Position numbers and translations under genes: made by a program | The notes under the pieces: generated by a model | The model's input: the letters and a program-made list of their open reading frames with translations, nothing else | Database searches by the model: none | Told to the model about the DNA's origin: nothing | In this document: in pieces, positions 53,914 through 63,808 of the stretch | How positions within the stretch are numbered: the stretch's first letter is position 1 | How the letters are laid out: every line of letters begins with the position of its first letter | Source of the DNA: Acidobacteriota bacterium | GTDB lineage: Bacteria; Acidobacteriota; Blastocatellia; Pyrinomonadales; Pyrinomonadaceae | Length of the DNA: 64,000 nucleotides | NCBI GenBank assembly: GCA_019639235.1 | Contig: JAHBSG010000012.1 | Span: 57,049 to 121,048 of the forward strand | Direction: 5' to 3'

Positions 53914-54441
53914 TTAGAGGGCCGGGCGTTTTAGGTCCTGGGCGAGTTCGAGCCGGTTGAGCTTACCGTCGTTCTTCTTTAGGTGCTCCATAAAAATGAG
54001 AGCCGCCTCGATCCGACGGTCAACATCCTTGATCTTGCCGATGTAGTACATCATCGAGCGTTTGCCGCCGGGTGTCAGGGCGTCAAAATAACGTCGGCCT
54101 TCGGGGTCCTGGTTCATCACTTCTTCAAGCTCTTCGGGCATCGGCGCGCCGAATTCGCTCGCGTCCTGAAGCAGTTCGACCGTCACCTTATCGCCGGCCG
54201 CGATGCCAAATCGGGCTCGCTTGTCCTTGCTGACCATGATGTAGAACGCTCCGCCCGAGGGCATAAGTGCGCACTGAAAGCCCTCGTGCCCATTTATCGA
54301 GCAGATGACACGTCGAGAGCCGCCATCCTTGGGGAACCGCTCAGCCGTCTTCGCGTCAACGACAATGAAATGCCAGCCCGAACCCGGCGGATCGGACGTC
54401 AGCTCTGCTTTGAATTTGGCTTTTGCAGGTGCCTTCGGCAT
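53914..54441 (-). CDS. YdeI-type DUF1905-containing protein
   Basis: 175 residues from ATG 54441. An N-terminal DUF1905-like barrel (KFKAELTSDPPGSGWHFIVV; INGHEGFQCALMPSGGAFYIMVSK) and a C-terminal helical YdeI/OmpD-like tail (ALTPGGKRSMMYYIGKIKDVDRRIEAALIFMEHL). Function of the family is unclear. Longer start codons would run into the divergent mqnC leader. Confidence 0.8.
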   Translation of the reverse strand: MPKAPAKAKFKAELTSDPPGSGWHFIVVDAKTAERFPKDGGSRRVICSINGHEGFQCALMPSGGAFYIMVSKDKRARFGIAAGDKVTVELLQDASEFGAPMPEELEEVMNQDPEGRRYFDALTPGGKRSMMYYIGKIKDVDRRIEAALIFMEHLKKNDGKLNRLELAQDLKRPAL

Positions 54442-54562
54442 CGAGGTTAAAGTTCGCAGTTTGCTACAATATGGTTTCGGGTCAGGCTTTGCTTGCTGCG
54501 ACGGCGACATTCTCGCCGAAACCGCCTTGAACTGCAAAGCGAACTCGTTTTTGGGGACTGAA

Positions 54563-55732
54563 ATGAGCATCCAGCCTATTCTTGACAAGGCACTCGCGGG
54601 CGAACGGCTATCGGCCGATGATTGTACCGCGCTTCTCGAATCGTATGACATTGCCCGCATCGGTGCGGCCGCTGACGAGATCCGCCGCCGGAAGAACCCC
54701 GGCGATGTGGTCACCTACATCATCGACCGCAACATAAATTACACGAACGTCTGCAATGTCGTCTGTACTTTCTGCGCGTTCTATCGCCGGCCGGGCAAAC
54801 CGGATACTTATGTGCATTCGATAGATGAGATCTGCACCCGTATCGATGAGACCATCGCTCTCGGCGGCACCGGAGTGCTGATGCAGGGCGGGCTTCATCC
54901 GGACTTCAACATCGAGTGGTACGAGGACCTGCTCTCGACATTGCACGCGAAATACCCGAACTTTCAGCTCCATTGTTTTTCACCACCTGAGATACATAAC
55001 ATTTCGCTCATCTCAAAGCTCGACTACGAGACGATATTGCGTCGGCTGAAAGCGGCGGGCCTCAACTCAATGCCCGGCGGCGGCGGCGAGATACTTGACG
55101 ACGAGGTCCGTAAACGCGTCTCTACCAAGTGCACGACCCAGGAATGGCTCGACGTTATGCGGGCCGTACACATGGTCGGCTTGATCTCGACCGCGACTAT
55201 GATGTTCGGCATCGGCGACCGCATCGAACACCGCGTCCGCCATCTCGAACGTATCCGCCAGGTGCAGGACGAAGCCCTTGCGAATAAGGCGATCGACCCT
55301 AACTACGGCGAGTTTACGGCCTTTATCCCGTGGACATTCCAACGCGAAAACACCGCTCTCGGGCGCAAGATAACCGAAGAGCCGACCGGTATCGACTACC
55401 TGAAAATGCTTTCGGTCTCGAGGCTTTTTCTCGACAACATCCAGCACATCCAGTCCTCGTGGCTGACGCAGGGCATCCGTCTCGGACAAACGGCACTTCG
55501 CTTCGGTGCCGACGATATGGGCTCGATCATGATCGAAGAGAACGTCGTCTCGGCCGCCGGTGCCCATAACGAAGCCAACGAACGCGACCTCCGCTACCAG
55601 ATCCGCGAAGCCGGCTTCCGCCCGCAGCAACGAGACATCCTCTACAACTTCGTCAACCGCGACGACACCGCCTCGCTCGACCAAAGCGATTCGCTGAAGC
55701 TCAAACAACTAACCGTCGCCTTCGCAGACTGA
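54563..55732 (+). CDS. mqnC: Cyclic dehypoxanthinyl futalosine synthase
   Basis: 389 residues. Radical SAM enzyme that closes the ring in futalosine menaquinone synthesis. The cluster is Cys 64, 68 and 71 (NVCNVVCTFCAFYR); further motifs YVHSIDEICTRIDE, GGLHPDFNIEWYEDLL and FTAFIPWTFQREN fit MqnC rather than MqnE. A GGGG site precedes ATG 54563. With mqnA this indicates a futalosine-based menaquinone pathway. Confidence 0.92.
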   Translation: MSIQPILDKALAGERLSADDCTALLESYDIARIGAAADEIRRRKNPGDVVTYIIDRNINYTNVCNVVCTFCAFYRRPGKPDTYVHSIDEICTRIDETIALGGTGVLMQGGLHPDFNIEWYEDLLSTLHAKYPNFQLHCFSPPEIHNISLISKLDYETILRRLKAAGLNSMPGGGGEILDDEVRKRVSTKCTTQEWLDVMRAVHMVGLISTATMMFGIGDRIEHRVRHLERIRQVQDEALANKAIDPNYGEFTAFIPWTFQRENTALGRKITEEPTGIDYLKMLSVSRLFLDNIQHIQSSWLTQGIRLGQTALRFGADDMGSIMIEENVVSAAGAHNEANERDLRYQIREAGFRPQQRDILYNFVNRDDTASLDQSDSLKLKQLTVAFAD

Positions 55733-55744
55733 CGTTTCAGATTC

Positions 55745-56116
55745 ATGTGGCTATTTACTAAGTACGGATTTTTCAGCGTCGTTTGTGCCCGGCAGGGCGA
55801 TGGCTCGCACGGTATGCCGGTTGACCCTGACCGGATGATGGTTCGGGCCCGCGTCGCAGAACACCTGGCGGAACTGAAAGAACGTTTCCCGGATGAACTT
55901 GGCAGGTCCGAGATCGTCAAGACCGCATACACCGATTACGCCTGTCGCCTTTTTGTCGAAAAAGCAAATTGGGTCCGCGTCGCCGCCGCCCTTGCCGAAG
56001 AAACCGACTACGATAATTTCAAAAACGCCGTTTCTAGTTCGCTCGGAACCGCAGTAAGCGAATATCTACATTCGCTTCACGACGTTTGGGGTGTGATGCA
56101 CAAACTACAGAAATGA
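55745..56116 (+). CDS. Conserved protein of unknown function
   Basis: 123 residues that resemble a widespread uncharacterised family (MWLFTKYGFFSVVCARQGDG; AEETDYDNFKNAV). No enzyme motif. It follows mqnC by 12 bases and may be co-transcribed. Assignment is by recall of the pattern. Confidence 0.7.
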   Translation: MWLFTKYGFFSVVCARQGDGSHGMPVDPDRMMVRARVAEHLAELKERFPDELGRSEIVKTAYTDYACRLFVEKANWVRVAAALAEETDYDNFKNAVSSSLGTAVSEYLHSLHDVWGVMHKLQK

Positions 56117-56164
56117 GTGTTGCTAAAGTCGTTTTCGCCCAGACGCCCCGGACTTTGTTAATGA

Positions 56165-56593
56165 ATGCCCAAGCTTCAACTTGAAATGGAAATCGATGCA
56201 CCGCCCGAGGCCTGCTTCACTCTTCTCCGCGACCCGCGTCTGCACAAAGAAACTGTAGCGATACACGAAGGGGAATTCGCTCTTGGCCAGCGTGTGCGGT
56301 TCGAAAGCCGCACGTTTGGGGTTCGTCAGATGCTTGTGGTCGAAGTAACCGAGTTCGATCCGCCGCATCGGCTCACCGATACGATGATCTCCGGCACCTT
56401 TCGTGAGTTTCACCATAAACACGAATTCACCGAACACAACGGCGGCACACTAATGCGAGACATCGTTGTCTGGCGTTCGCCGCTCGGCCCGCTTGGCCGT
56501 CTTGCCGATACTCTTTTCCTGTACCGAAAGCTCACAAAGCTCATCACCGGCCGTAACCTTCGCCTCAAAGCTCTTGCCGAATCCGCCGTATAA
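56165..56593 (+). CDS. SRPBCC (START-like) protein
   Basis: 142 residues. Helix-grip fold: KLQLEMEIDAPPEACFTLLRDP, then FEPPHRLTDTMISGTFREF and a final LYRKLTKLITGRN helix. Ligand unknown. It is a second START-like gene in this window. Confidence 0.78.
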   Translation: MPKLQLEMEIDAPPEACFTLLRDPRLHKETVAIHEGEFALGQRVRFESRTFGVRQMLVVEVTEFDPPHRLTDTMISGTFREFHHKHEFTEHNGGTLMRDIVVWRSPLGPLGRLADTLFLYRKLTKLITGRNLRLKALAESAV

Positions 56594-56678
56594 GAATTTA
56601 CCCAACTATTACAATTGGCAGCCCGACAAACTGCTAATCTTAAAGTCGCAGTATCCAAACCGCACCTCACAGATCTAA

Positions 56679-57536
<858 letters not shown>

Positions 57537-57563
57537 CCGACCGGCGGCCGCGGCCGAAGATCG

Positions 57564-57899
57564 ATGAGCGTTAATATCATTTCCCTTATTTTTACGCTCC
57601 TGGCGGGTGCCGTATTTGCCCTCGCGGCCGTCTTTGTGATGATCATCGCAATGAACGGCTATAGCGAATCTGACGCCGCCTACGGGCTCGCGGCTTTCGC
57701 GATCCTCGCCCTTGCGATCGTTCTCGTCACATCGGGGCTCGCATCATTCTCGACCGGCGGCCTCATCCGCCGCGGCTATAAACCTTGGCTCGCCGTCCCG
57801 ATCGCGAGCGGCATCTTCTCCGTTCTCGGGTTCATCTTCATCGTCATCGCCGCATTCCTCGGCGTCGCCGTCGCTGAAATAGTCCGCATCAATTTTTGA
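57564..57899 (+). CDS. Three-helix membrane protein of unknown function
   Basis: 111 residues with three hydrophobic segments (LIFTLLAGAVFALAAVFVMII; LAAFAILALAIVLVTSGLA; IASGIFSVLGFIFIVIAAF). Not recognised. It follows the desaturase by 27 bases. Confidence 0.6.
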   Translation: MSVNIISLIFTLLAGAVFALAAVFVMIIAMNGYSESDAAYGLAAFAILALAIVLVTSGLASFSTGGLIRRGYKPWLAVPIASGIFSVLGFIFIVIAAFLGVAVAEIVRINF

Positions 57900-57971
57900 C
57901 CTGGTTAGCGGCTTCAAAGGGTTGATTTCGGCACGATTTGAAATATAATCGCCGAACAAGGATCGGCCGCG

Positions 57972-58295
57972 ATGATAGATAACTACCGGGACTTTTGGGA
58001 TTTCTACGTTCAGGAGCACTCACAGCCGCTGACCCGTGCTCTGCATTTCGTCGGGACGACTCTCGGGCTGCTTCTACTTGCGTATTTCATCTGGCGCGGA
58101 ACCTGGTACTACTTTCCGCTCTCGCTCGTGGTCGGATATGCCTTCGCTTGGTTCGCCCATTTCGTTATCGAAAAGAACCGGCCCGCTACCTTCAAATACC
58201 CGCTTTGGTCCTTTATCTCCGATTACAAAATGATGTGGTTCATGCTGACCGGACGAATGGCCCGCGAGGTCGAACGGGTCCGGGCCGGCCGCTAG
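57972..58295 (+). CDS. DUF962 (Mpo1-like) membrane protein
   Basis: 107 residues. DUF962 pattern: DFWDFYVQEHSQPLTRALHFVGTTL, then YFPLSLVVGYAFAWFAHFVIEKNRPATF and a short final loop (FISDYKMM). Related to yeast Mpo1, an α-oxidation dioxygenase; the His in FAHFVIE is conserved. Its role here is unclear. Confidence 0.82.
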   Translation: MIDNYRDFWDFYVQEHSQPLTRALHFVGTTLGLLLLAYFIWRGTWYYFPLSLVVGYAFAWFAHFVIEKNRPATFKYPLWSFISDYKMMWFMLTGRMAREVERVRAGR

Positions 58296-58367
58296 CTCAA
58301 ATTTGCGTTAATAATATCCGCCAAGAGCCTATCTTTCGCGCATTCGGTTAGGCTAGAATCTCGAATT

Positions 58368-58982
58368 ATGTTTGCTGGACGTGAAATTGTCGATGTTGAC
58401 CCGAAGGCTCTGAGCTCGACCATCGAGTTCCTGACGGCGATGATCACACCTGCGCTTCTCATCTCTGCCACGGGCTCGCTCGTGCTTTCCACCTCGACCC
58501 GGCTCGGCCGTGTTGTCGATCGCGTCCGGGCGCTTGAGGTCCGCGTCGGCGAACTTATCTACGCCCAGGATAAAGATGCGATCCCGCTCTATGAAAAGCG
58601 TGTCGAGGTCGTCATCGATCTTATCGATCTCGTAACGAGCCGGTCGCGGCTTCTCCAGCGGGCAATGACGACCTTCTATTACGGCCTGATGTTCTTTATC
58701 CTGACGAGCGTCGCGATCGCGATCGTCGGCATCTTCCCGGCGGTCTATCGCTGGCTGCCGATCCCGATCGGTATCGTCGGCATCATCTTTCTTTTTTATG
58801 GCAGCATCCTGATGCTGAAAGAGACGCGAATGGCGACCGCGACCATCAACGAAGAGATGGACTTCGTTTGGGAACTCGCCCGCAAGGTCGCCCCGAAAGA
58901 CGTCGCCGCCCGCTACGACCACAAGGGCCGGATCAAAGGCTACAATGGACCCAAGGTATCTAAAACTCTCGGCGGAGAATAG
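58368..58982 (+). CDS. DUF2721 membrane protein
   Basis: 204 residues. DUF2721: TIEFLTAMITPALLISATGSLVLSTSTRLGRVVDRV is the conserved N-terminal part, then a helical hairpin and two further segments. Function unknown. It overlaps the radical SAM gene by 38 bases. Confidence 0.78.
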   Translation: MFAGREIVDVDPKALSSTIEFLTAMITPALLISATGSLVLSTSTRLGRVVDRVRALEVRVGELIYAQDKDAIPLYEKRVEVVIDLIDLVTSRSRLLQRAMTTFYYGLMFFILTSVAIAIVGIFPAVYRWLPIPIGIVGIIFLFYGSILMLKETRMATATINEEMDFVWELARKVAPKDVAARYDHKGRIKGYNGPKVSKTLGGE

Positions 58983-59952
58983 GCTCGCCGAGCGGGTCGA
59001 GGCTCTTGAGGCTCTTCTCGCCGCCTGCACGGTCTGCCCAAAGGATTGCGGCAACGACCGCCTTAAGGACGAGATCGCCGCTTGCTATTCCGGCCGTTTG
59101 CCGATCGTCTCAAGCTACACCGCTCATTTCGGCGAAGAGCCGTGCCTCTCCGGCACCCGAGGTGCGGGCAATATCTTTTTCGGCAACTGCAATCTCCGCT
59201 GCGTTTACTGCCAGAATTACCAGATCTCGCAGACCTGGAAAGAGCAGAAAAAGAACGAGGTGACCCACGAACGCCTCGCCGAAATGATGCTCGAACTTCA
59301 GGCCCGCGGCTGCCACAATATCGGCTTCGTATCGCCGACTCATTTTGCCCCGCAGATGGCCCGGGCGATCCTCATCGCCGCCGAAAACGGCCTGCGGCTC
59401 CCGATCGTTTACAACACCAACGCTTACGACTCGGTCGAGGTGCTTCGCCTGCTCGAAGGCATCGTCGATATCTATCTTCCCGATCTGAAATACGCCGACG
59501 CAGACGCCGGCTTTCAGTATTCAAAGATCCGCGATTACCCGCTCCACGCCCGAGCCGCCATCAAAGAAATGCACCGGCAAATGGGCAGCGAGCTGGTGTT
59601 TGATGACAATGGCCTGCTAAAACGCGGCCTTCTCATCCGTCTGCTCGTCTTGCCGAACGACATCGCCGGGCTCGAGGAAAACCTTCGTTGGATACGCAAC
59701 GAACTCGGCCCACGGACCGCCATTTCGCTGATGGCCCAATACTACGCCACCAACAAGGCCGCGACCGACCCTCGCTACATCCTGCTCTCCCGCCGCGTCT
59801 CCGAAGGCGAATGGTTCGAGGCCCTTTCGCTCCTCGAAACCCTCGGCATCGAAGAGGGCTTTATGCAAGAGTACGAAGCCGCGTCATTTTACTACCGCCC
59901 GAATTTTGAAGATAAGAATGAACCGTTTAAGGATATTCGAGATTTTCAGTAA
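58945..59952 (+). CDS. Radical SAM protein, PflA-related (COG1313)
   Basis: 335 residues. SAM cluster Cys 82, 86 and 89 (GNCNLRCVYCQNYQIS). An N-terminal Cys group (ACTVCPKDCG) may hold a second cluster. Related to PflA-type activases but its target is unknown. It begins inside the DUF2721 gene. Confidence 0.85.
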   Translation: MDPRYLKLSAENRLAERVEALEALLAACTVCPKDCGNDRLKDEIAACYSGRLPIVSSYTAHFGEEPCLSGTRGAGNIFFGNCNLRCVYCQNYQISQTWKEQKKNEVTHERLAEMMLELQARGCHNIGFVSPTHFAPQMARAILIAAENGLRLPIVYNTNAYDSVEVLRLLEGIVDIYLPDLKYADADAGFQYSKIRDYPLHARAAIKEMHRQMGSELVFDDNGLLKRGLLIRLLVLPNDIAGLEENLRWIRNELGPRTAISLMAQYYATNKAATDPRYILLSRRVSEGEWFEALSLLETLGIEEGFMQEYEAASFYYRPNFEDKNEPFKDIRDFQ

Positions 59953-59972
59953 GCTAAGCCGAAGGTCATGTT

Positions 59973-60830
59973 ATGGAAAAAAATAGGAAAGGCGAGATAA
60001 AAATCTTTGAGGAAAAGAGGGTACGAGCCTTATGGGATGAAGAGCACGAAAAATGGTACGTAGCGATCGTCGATGTCGTTGCGGCATTAAGCGAAAGTCT
60101 TAATCCGCAAGTTTATTGGCGCGTTCTAAAGAAGCGGCTAAAAGCTGAGGGAAATGAAACCGTTACAAATTGTAACGCTTTGAAAATGCTCGCTCCTGAC
60201 GGCAAAATGCGTCTGACTGACGTCGCTGACACCGAGCAAATTCTCCGCCTGATCCAGTCGATACCGTCGCCTAAGGCCGAGCCTTTCAAGCTTTGGCTTG
60301 CACAGCTTGGGAAAGAGCGTCTCGACGAAATGCAAGATCCCGAGCTTACGATAGATCGGGCGTTGCAGCAATACTTGAGTCTTGGTTACTCTGAAAACTG
60401 GATCAATCAACGGCTGAAAAGCATCGAGATCCGCAAAGAACTCACTGACGAGTGGAAGCGCCGCGGAATGAAAGAGGGTCTTCAGTTTGCCACGTTGACC
60501 GATATCATCACAAAAACCTGGTCCGACAACTCCACGAAAGAATACAAAAAACTCAAAGGCCTAAAGAAGGAAAACCTCCGCGATAACATGACCAATACCG
60601 AGTTGATCCTCAACATGCTTGCCGAAGCCTCGACCAAGGACATCTCGCAGGCCACCGAGCCGAAGACTTTCGATGAAAACAAAACGGTCGCCCGACAAGG
60701 CGGCAACGTCGCAAGGGTCGCCCGCCGAGAGCTCGAAGAACGGACCGGGAAAAAGGTCGTCACTCCGCTCAACGCAAAGAGCCTGCAAAAACAACTGAAT
60801 GCTGCGAACATAAAGAGAGAACAAAAATGA
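59973..60830 (+). CDS. BRO-N/antirepressor-like protein
   Basis: 285 residues. The first half is a Bro-N domain (KRVRALWDEEHEKWYVAIVDV, then LKMLAPDGKMRLTDVADTE and RLIQSIPSPKAEPFKLWLAQ), as in phage antirepressors and DinD. The C-half is helical and Lys-rich. It stands alone, away from other phage genes. Its TGA overlaps the peroxiredoxin ATG (ATGA). Confidence 0.82.
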   Translation: MEKNRKGEIKIFEEKRVRALWDEEHEKWYVAIVDVVAALSESLNPQVYWRVLKKRLKAEGNETVTNCNALKMLAPDGKMRLTDVADTEQILRLIQSIPSPKAEPFKLWLAQLGKERLDEMQDPELTIDRALQQYLSLGYSENWINQRLKSIEIRKELTDEWKRRGMKEGLQFATLTDIITKTWSDNSTKEYKKLKGLKKENLRDNMTNTELILNMLAEASTKDISQATEPKTFDENKTVARQGGNVARVARRELEERTGKKVVTPLNAKSLQKQLNAANIKREQK

Positions 60831-61273
60831 AAAGCGAAAACACGGCACCGGATTTCACATTAAAAGACGGCGATGGCAATGACTGGACGCTCAGCGATCA
60901 TCGCGGGCGGGTGGTCGTCTTGTTATTTTATCCGGGCGATAACACGCCCGTTTGCACGGCGCAGCTTTGCTCGGTTCGCGACCATTGGTCGGAGTATCAA
61001 GCTACGGGTGCCGAGGTCGTCGGCATCTCGACCGATTCGGTCGAATCACACAAAGGCTTCGCAGAAAAGAACGAGTTGCCGCTCCGCCTACTCTCCGATG
61101 CCGACCGAAAGGTCTCGGCGCTTTACGGGATGAAAAGCTGGCTGCCCGGCCGCTCGGCCCGCGGCGTCGTCGTCATCGACCGCGAAGGCCGCATCGCCCA
61201 CCACAAGGCCGAAGCCCTCAGCCTCTTCCGCCCCGCCGACGAAGACATCCTCGCCGCCATCCGCAACGCCTGA
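60827..61273 (+). CDS. AhpC/TSA (Bcp-type) peroxiredoxin
   Basis: 148 residues. The peroxidatic Cys is in PGDNTPVCTAQLCSVRD (about 44), with a second Cys five residues later as in Bcp. Reduces H2O2 and organic peroxides, using thioredoxin. It starts inside the end of the antirepressor gene. Confidence 0.9.
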   Translation: MKSENTAPDFTLKDGDGNDWTLSDHRGRVVVLLFYPGDNTPVCTAQLCSVRDHWSEYQATGAEVVGISTDSVESHKGFAEKNELPLRLLSDADRKVSALYGMKSWLPGRSARGVVVIDREGRIAHHKAEALSLFRPADEDILAAIRNA

Positions 61274-61453
61274 ATCTGGCGTTCGGCGGTTTTTCCCGGG
61301 CTCTACTGCCACGCGATCCAGTGTCCGCCGAGCTCATGCGGCTCCGCCGCCCGATGCGCAGAATTTCCGATCGTGTCAGTAGCCCGACCGTGAGGGAGGG
61401 CTCAACGTGGGCCGCGGAATGAGGAACCCAGAATGCCAGCGCTGAGTCTTTCT

Positions 61454-61772
61454 TCAGCCTGTCGTTCGGCTTTCAGATTCCAGATTCGCCAATCGTGGCT
61501 CGTCACAACGGCGGTTGATGTCGTCATACTCGGTCTATGTCCAGGATTCGAGGCCCGTTACGCCTAGAGCTCTTATCGCCTTCGTCGGCCGACCAAGCGC
61601 GTCATACTCCGTCGCGTTCGTGACACCGTTATCCACGTCCGTCGAGGAGGTTGGCAGGCCCGTGTAAAAGTCATAGACTGCCGTCGAGGTCCTCGCCAAA
61701 GGCCGTGTAGTCACGCCTGCTCGTCACCCGCCCGTCCTCGTCCGTAACCACCCGCGGGCTGCTTAGATGATC
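61454..61772 (-). pseudogene. Scrambled Rhs/YD-repeat remnants
   Basis: On the minus strand, 61772-61671 reads DHLSSPRVVTDEDGRVTSRR and continues DYTAFGED before a stop; that is the end of an Rhs core. The next frame, 61672 down to 61454, carries YD repeats (ATEYDALGRPTKAIRALG; TEYDDINRR) with an internal stop. In an intact Rhs protein the YD repeats come first, so the pieces are out of order. The 180 bases before it (61,274-61,453) hold no gene that I see. Confidence 0.72.
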
Positions 61773-61803
61773 GGTTTTCAAAAATCAGATACCGAAGGTG
61801 AAA

Positions 61804-62445
61804 TCAGGGGTTTTTCTTCTTAGTCTTACGTTCCGCGGCTTTCGTTTTCTTCGCGAGAATCTTTCTTGCCCGATCGGCCACTATTTGATTCTTGTCGTTC
61901 TCAAGCTGATGCAGAACCTCGATAACTTTTGGAGACTTGATCTTAGCCAAAGCCTCGATAAAGCCGGTCCGGGATTCCCCATTGCTTTCGTCAGTAACGA
62001 TCTCGATCAGTTCATCCAAATCGTCTTTAGTTACAATGACGCTCATCGTGTTGCCGAACAACCAAGAAAAATGAAAATCTTCCTTTGGAGCCCTGTGGTA
62101 TTCGTTAATGATCACCTTATTAGCAATTCCTTTTGCTTCCTTAACCGCAAGCGCCCGTACAATACCAGATCGATTTCGACGATGATAAGGCTTGCCCAGA
62201 TGCTTTACGAGGATCGGTATCGCTTTAGGATACTTGGCTGAAGTGTTAACGAGGTCCCAAACGTCCGCAACCGTTCCACAATCGCACAATTCATCGATCA
62301 GCGGCTTCAACTCTTGACGAAGAGCGGCTCGCAGTTCGCATTCAACACGATCGAGTTCTTCAATCTCATCAACGGCTTTGTGGGATTTCGCGGCAAGCCG
62401 ATTAAATTCTTGATTCAATTCTTCAAGTGTTCTTTTCGAAGTCAT
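61804..62445 (-). CDS. Likely immunity protein (HEAT-like)
   Basis: 213 residues from ATG 62445. An N-terminal helix pair (TLEELNQEFNRLAAKSHKAVDEIEELDRVE) and HEAT-like repeats (KYPKAIPILVKHLG; RSGIVRALAVKEAKGI; GFIEALAKIKSPKVIEVLHQL). It begins 10 bases after the stop of the orphan toxin tip, the standard place for the matching immunity gene. Function inferred from position. Confidence 0.6.
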   Translation of the reverse strand: MTSKRTLEELNQEFNRLAAKSHKAVDEIEELDRVECELRAALRQELKPLIDELCDCGTVADVWDLVNTSAKYPKAIPILVKHLGKPYHRRNRSGIVRALAVKEAKGIANKVIINEYHRAPKEDFHFSWLFGNTMSVIVTKDDLDELIEIVTDESNGESRTGFIEALAKIKSPKVIEVLHQLENDKNQIVADRARKILAKKTKAAERKTKKKNP

Positions 62446-62455
62446 ACGAATCGCT

Positions 62456-63280
62456 TTAATAAGTCTGCAAGCAGGGACCATTGAAACATTTATGAATGAT
62501 CCTGCCTTCCTTAATTTCTTTTCTCAACAGCGTTGAGAGCATTGTATCTGAACGAGTAAAAAGCACGAACTTGAGCTTGTCTGGCTGGCTGTTGGCATAC
62601 TTTTGGTACGCTTTCAGTTGTTTTGTGTATCCTTGCCGCTTCACATTTTTGACCTCAGTTAACGATGTATCGGTCATCTCATCCGGGAAAAGCTTCCTTC
62701 CATCAACCTCTATCGCTTTCTTTGGCTTGTCCGCTATTCCGGCGGCCCGTTCACCGGCGCGACCCATCTCCCGAGCGTGTTCAAGAGCATTCGCCCCTCG
62801 CCGGCTCCACTTCATCGCAGCGAAAACGTTTCCGATTACAGGAGTAGCGGCTCCGAGGCTCAGCGCGCCCCCGACATGGTCGCCGGAGGCAAAGCTTAAC
62901 GCTCCGGAAAGTATATCAGCCGCTTGTGATACACCTGGGATCTCAGAAGGTCCGACGAGATCAAGGGCAATGTGAAGATTCTCGGTGCCGCCGTTTCCGG
63001 TTAGAGGATTTGAATAGAGCGGGGTGTCCCCGCCGCACGAAGTGCCGACTGGGCACGTTAGCGGTATTGCAGCCAATGGCCGCTGGTTCATCGTGGTCCC
63101 GAGCTCAGAGGCACCGGCAGAGGCGATCTCCTGACTCACTGTTTGGTCAACTGTATCGACTGTATAACTCTCGCCCGAATCAACAACGGGCCCGTTTATA
63201 ACGAGATTTGTTGTTCCATTGACTTTGAACGCAGATCTCCCTCCAGCGGGATGCGGGATTAGTCGGTGCGTCCGGGGATG
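62456..63280 (-). pseudogene. Orphan toxin C-terminal module (Tox-REase-7-like)
   Basis: The frame is open from 63280 to 62456 but has only a GTG at 63139 as a start-like codon, with no ribosome site. It reads first through a pre-toxin-like stretch (DLVGPSEIPGVSQAADILSGALSFASGDHVGGALSLGA) and ends with a nuclease tip: AGERAAGIADKPKKAIEVDGRK, LTEVKNVKRQGYTKQLKAYQKYA and RSDTMLSTLLRKEIKEGRI, which fits Tox-REase-7. It lacks the Rhs body and is probably a displaced tip. Confidence 0.68.
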
Positions 63281-63309
63281 TTAGAAGAAAAAACTAAAGC
63301 GAGAGTGAC

Positions 63310-63795
63310 CTATAACGGTGTTGAGGTAGAAAACGAGATCCCACCGCGTTTCTCAAAATCTATACTTTGGCTACTGAATATCGCGGGTGTTTCTCGAGTG
63401 TATTGTTTGTATCCAACAGATTCAAATCTAATTACTCCAACTTCAAGGTCGATAGTCCATTCCCATTCAGTATTTCGAATGATCTGATCTGCATTGGGTG
63501 GAGGCTTTGGATTAAATCGTTCAATGCTCTGAATTTGAATTGGTCTAAACGGTTCTGAGATATCGATTGAAAGTCCATGCACATTCTCGAATATCAAAGT
63601 AGATGGTGACAATAAAAACGTGAAGAACGACCCACTTTCCAGAGGATCTATCCACCTGAAAATGTAATCGATATCTAACATTAGCTGATATTTGTCTGGC
63701 AAAATGGCGATGGCATAGAGCGTATTATCATGCCATCCCATCTGGCCGAAATCTTCTTCAGTCCAGACGTATTTTTCAGAAGTTAATTGTTTCAT
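63310..63795 (-). CDS. Likely immunity protein for edge toxin
   Basis: 161 residues from ATG 63795 (MKQLTSEKYVWTEEDF). A compact alpha/beta protein (GWHDNTLYAIAILPDKYQLMLDIDYIF; RWIDPLESGSFFTFLLSPSTLIFENV) that starts 13 bases after the toxin stop. The longer reading from 63906 overlaps the toxin end and is not preferred. Immunity is inferred from place. Confidence 0.62.
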   Translation of the reverse strand: MKQLTSEKYVWTEEDFGQMGWHDNTLYAIAILPDKYQLMLDIDYIFRWIDPLESGSFFTFLLSPSTLIFENVHGLSIDISEPFRPIQIQSIERFNPKPPPNADQIIRNTEWEWTIDLEVGVIRFESVGYKQYTRETPAIFSSQSIDFEKRGGISFSTSTPL

Positions 63796-63808
63796 GGTAC
63801 GGTAACTT

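Noticed and set aside
61381..61402. AGCCC/GGGCT hairpin in the gap after the peroxiredoxin as a terminator
   Set aside because: Only five paired bases and no T-run; it could be a REP-like element but one copy in the window does not show that.
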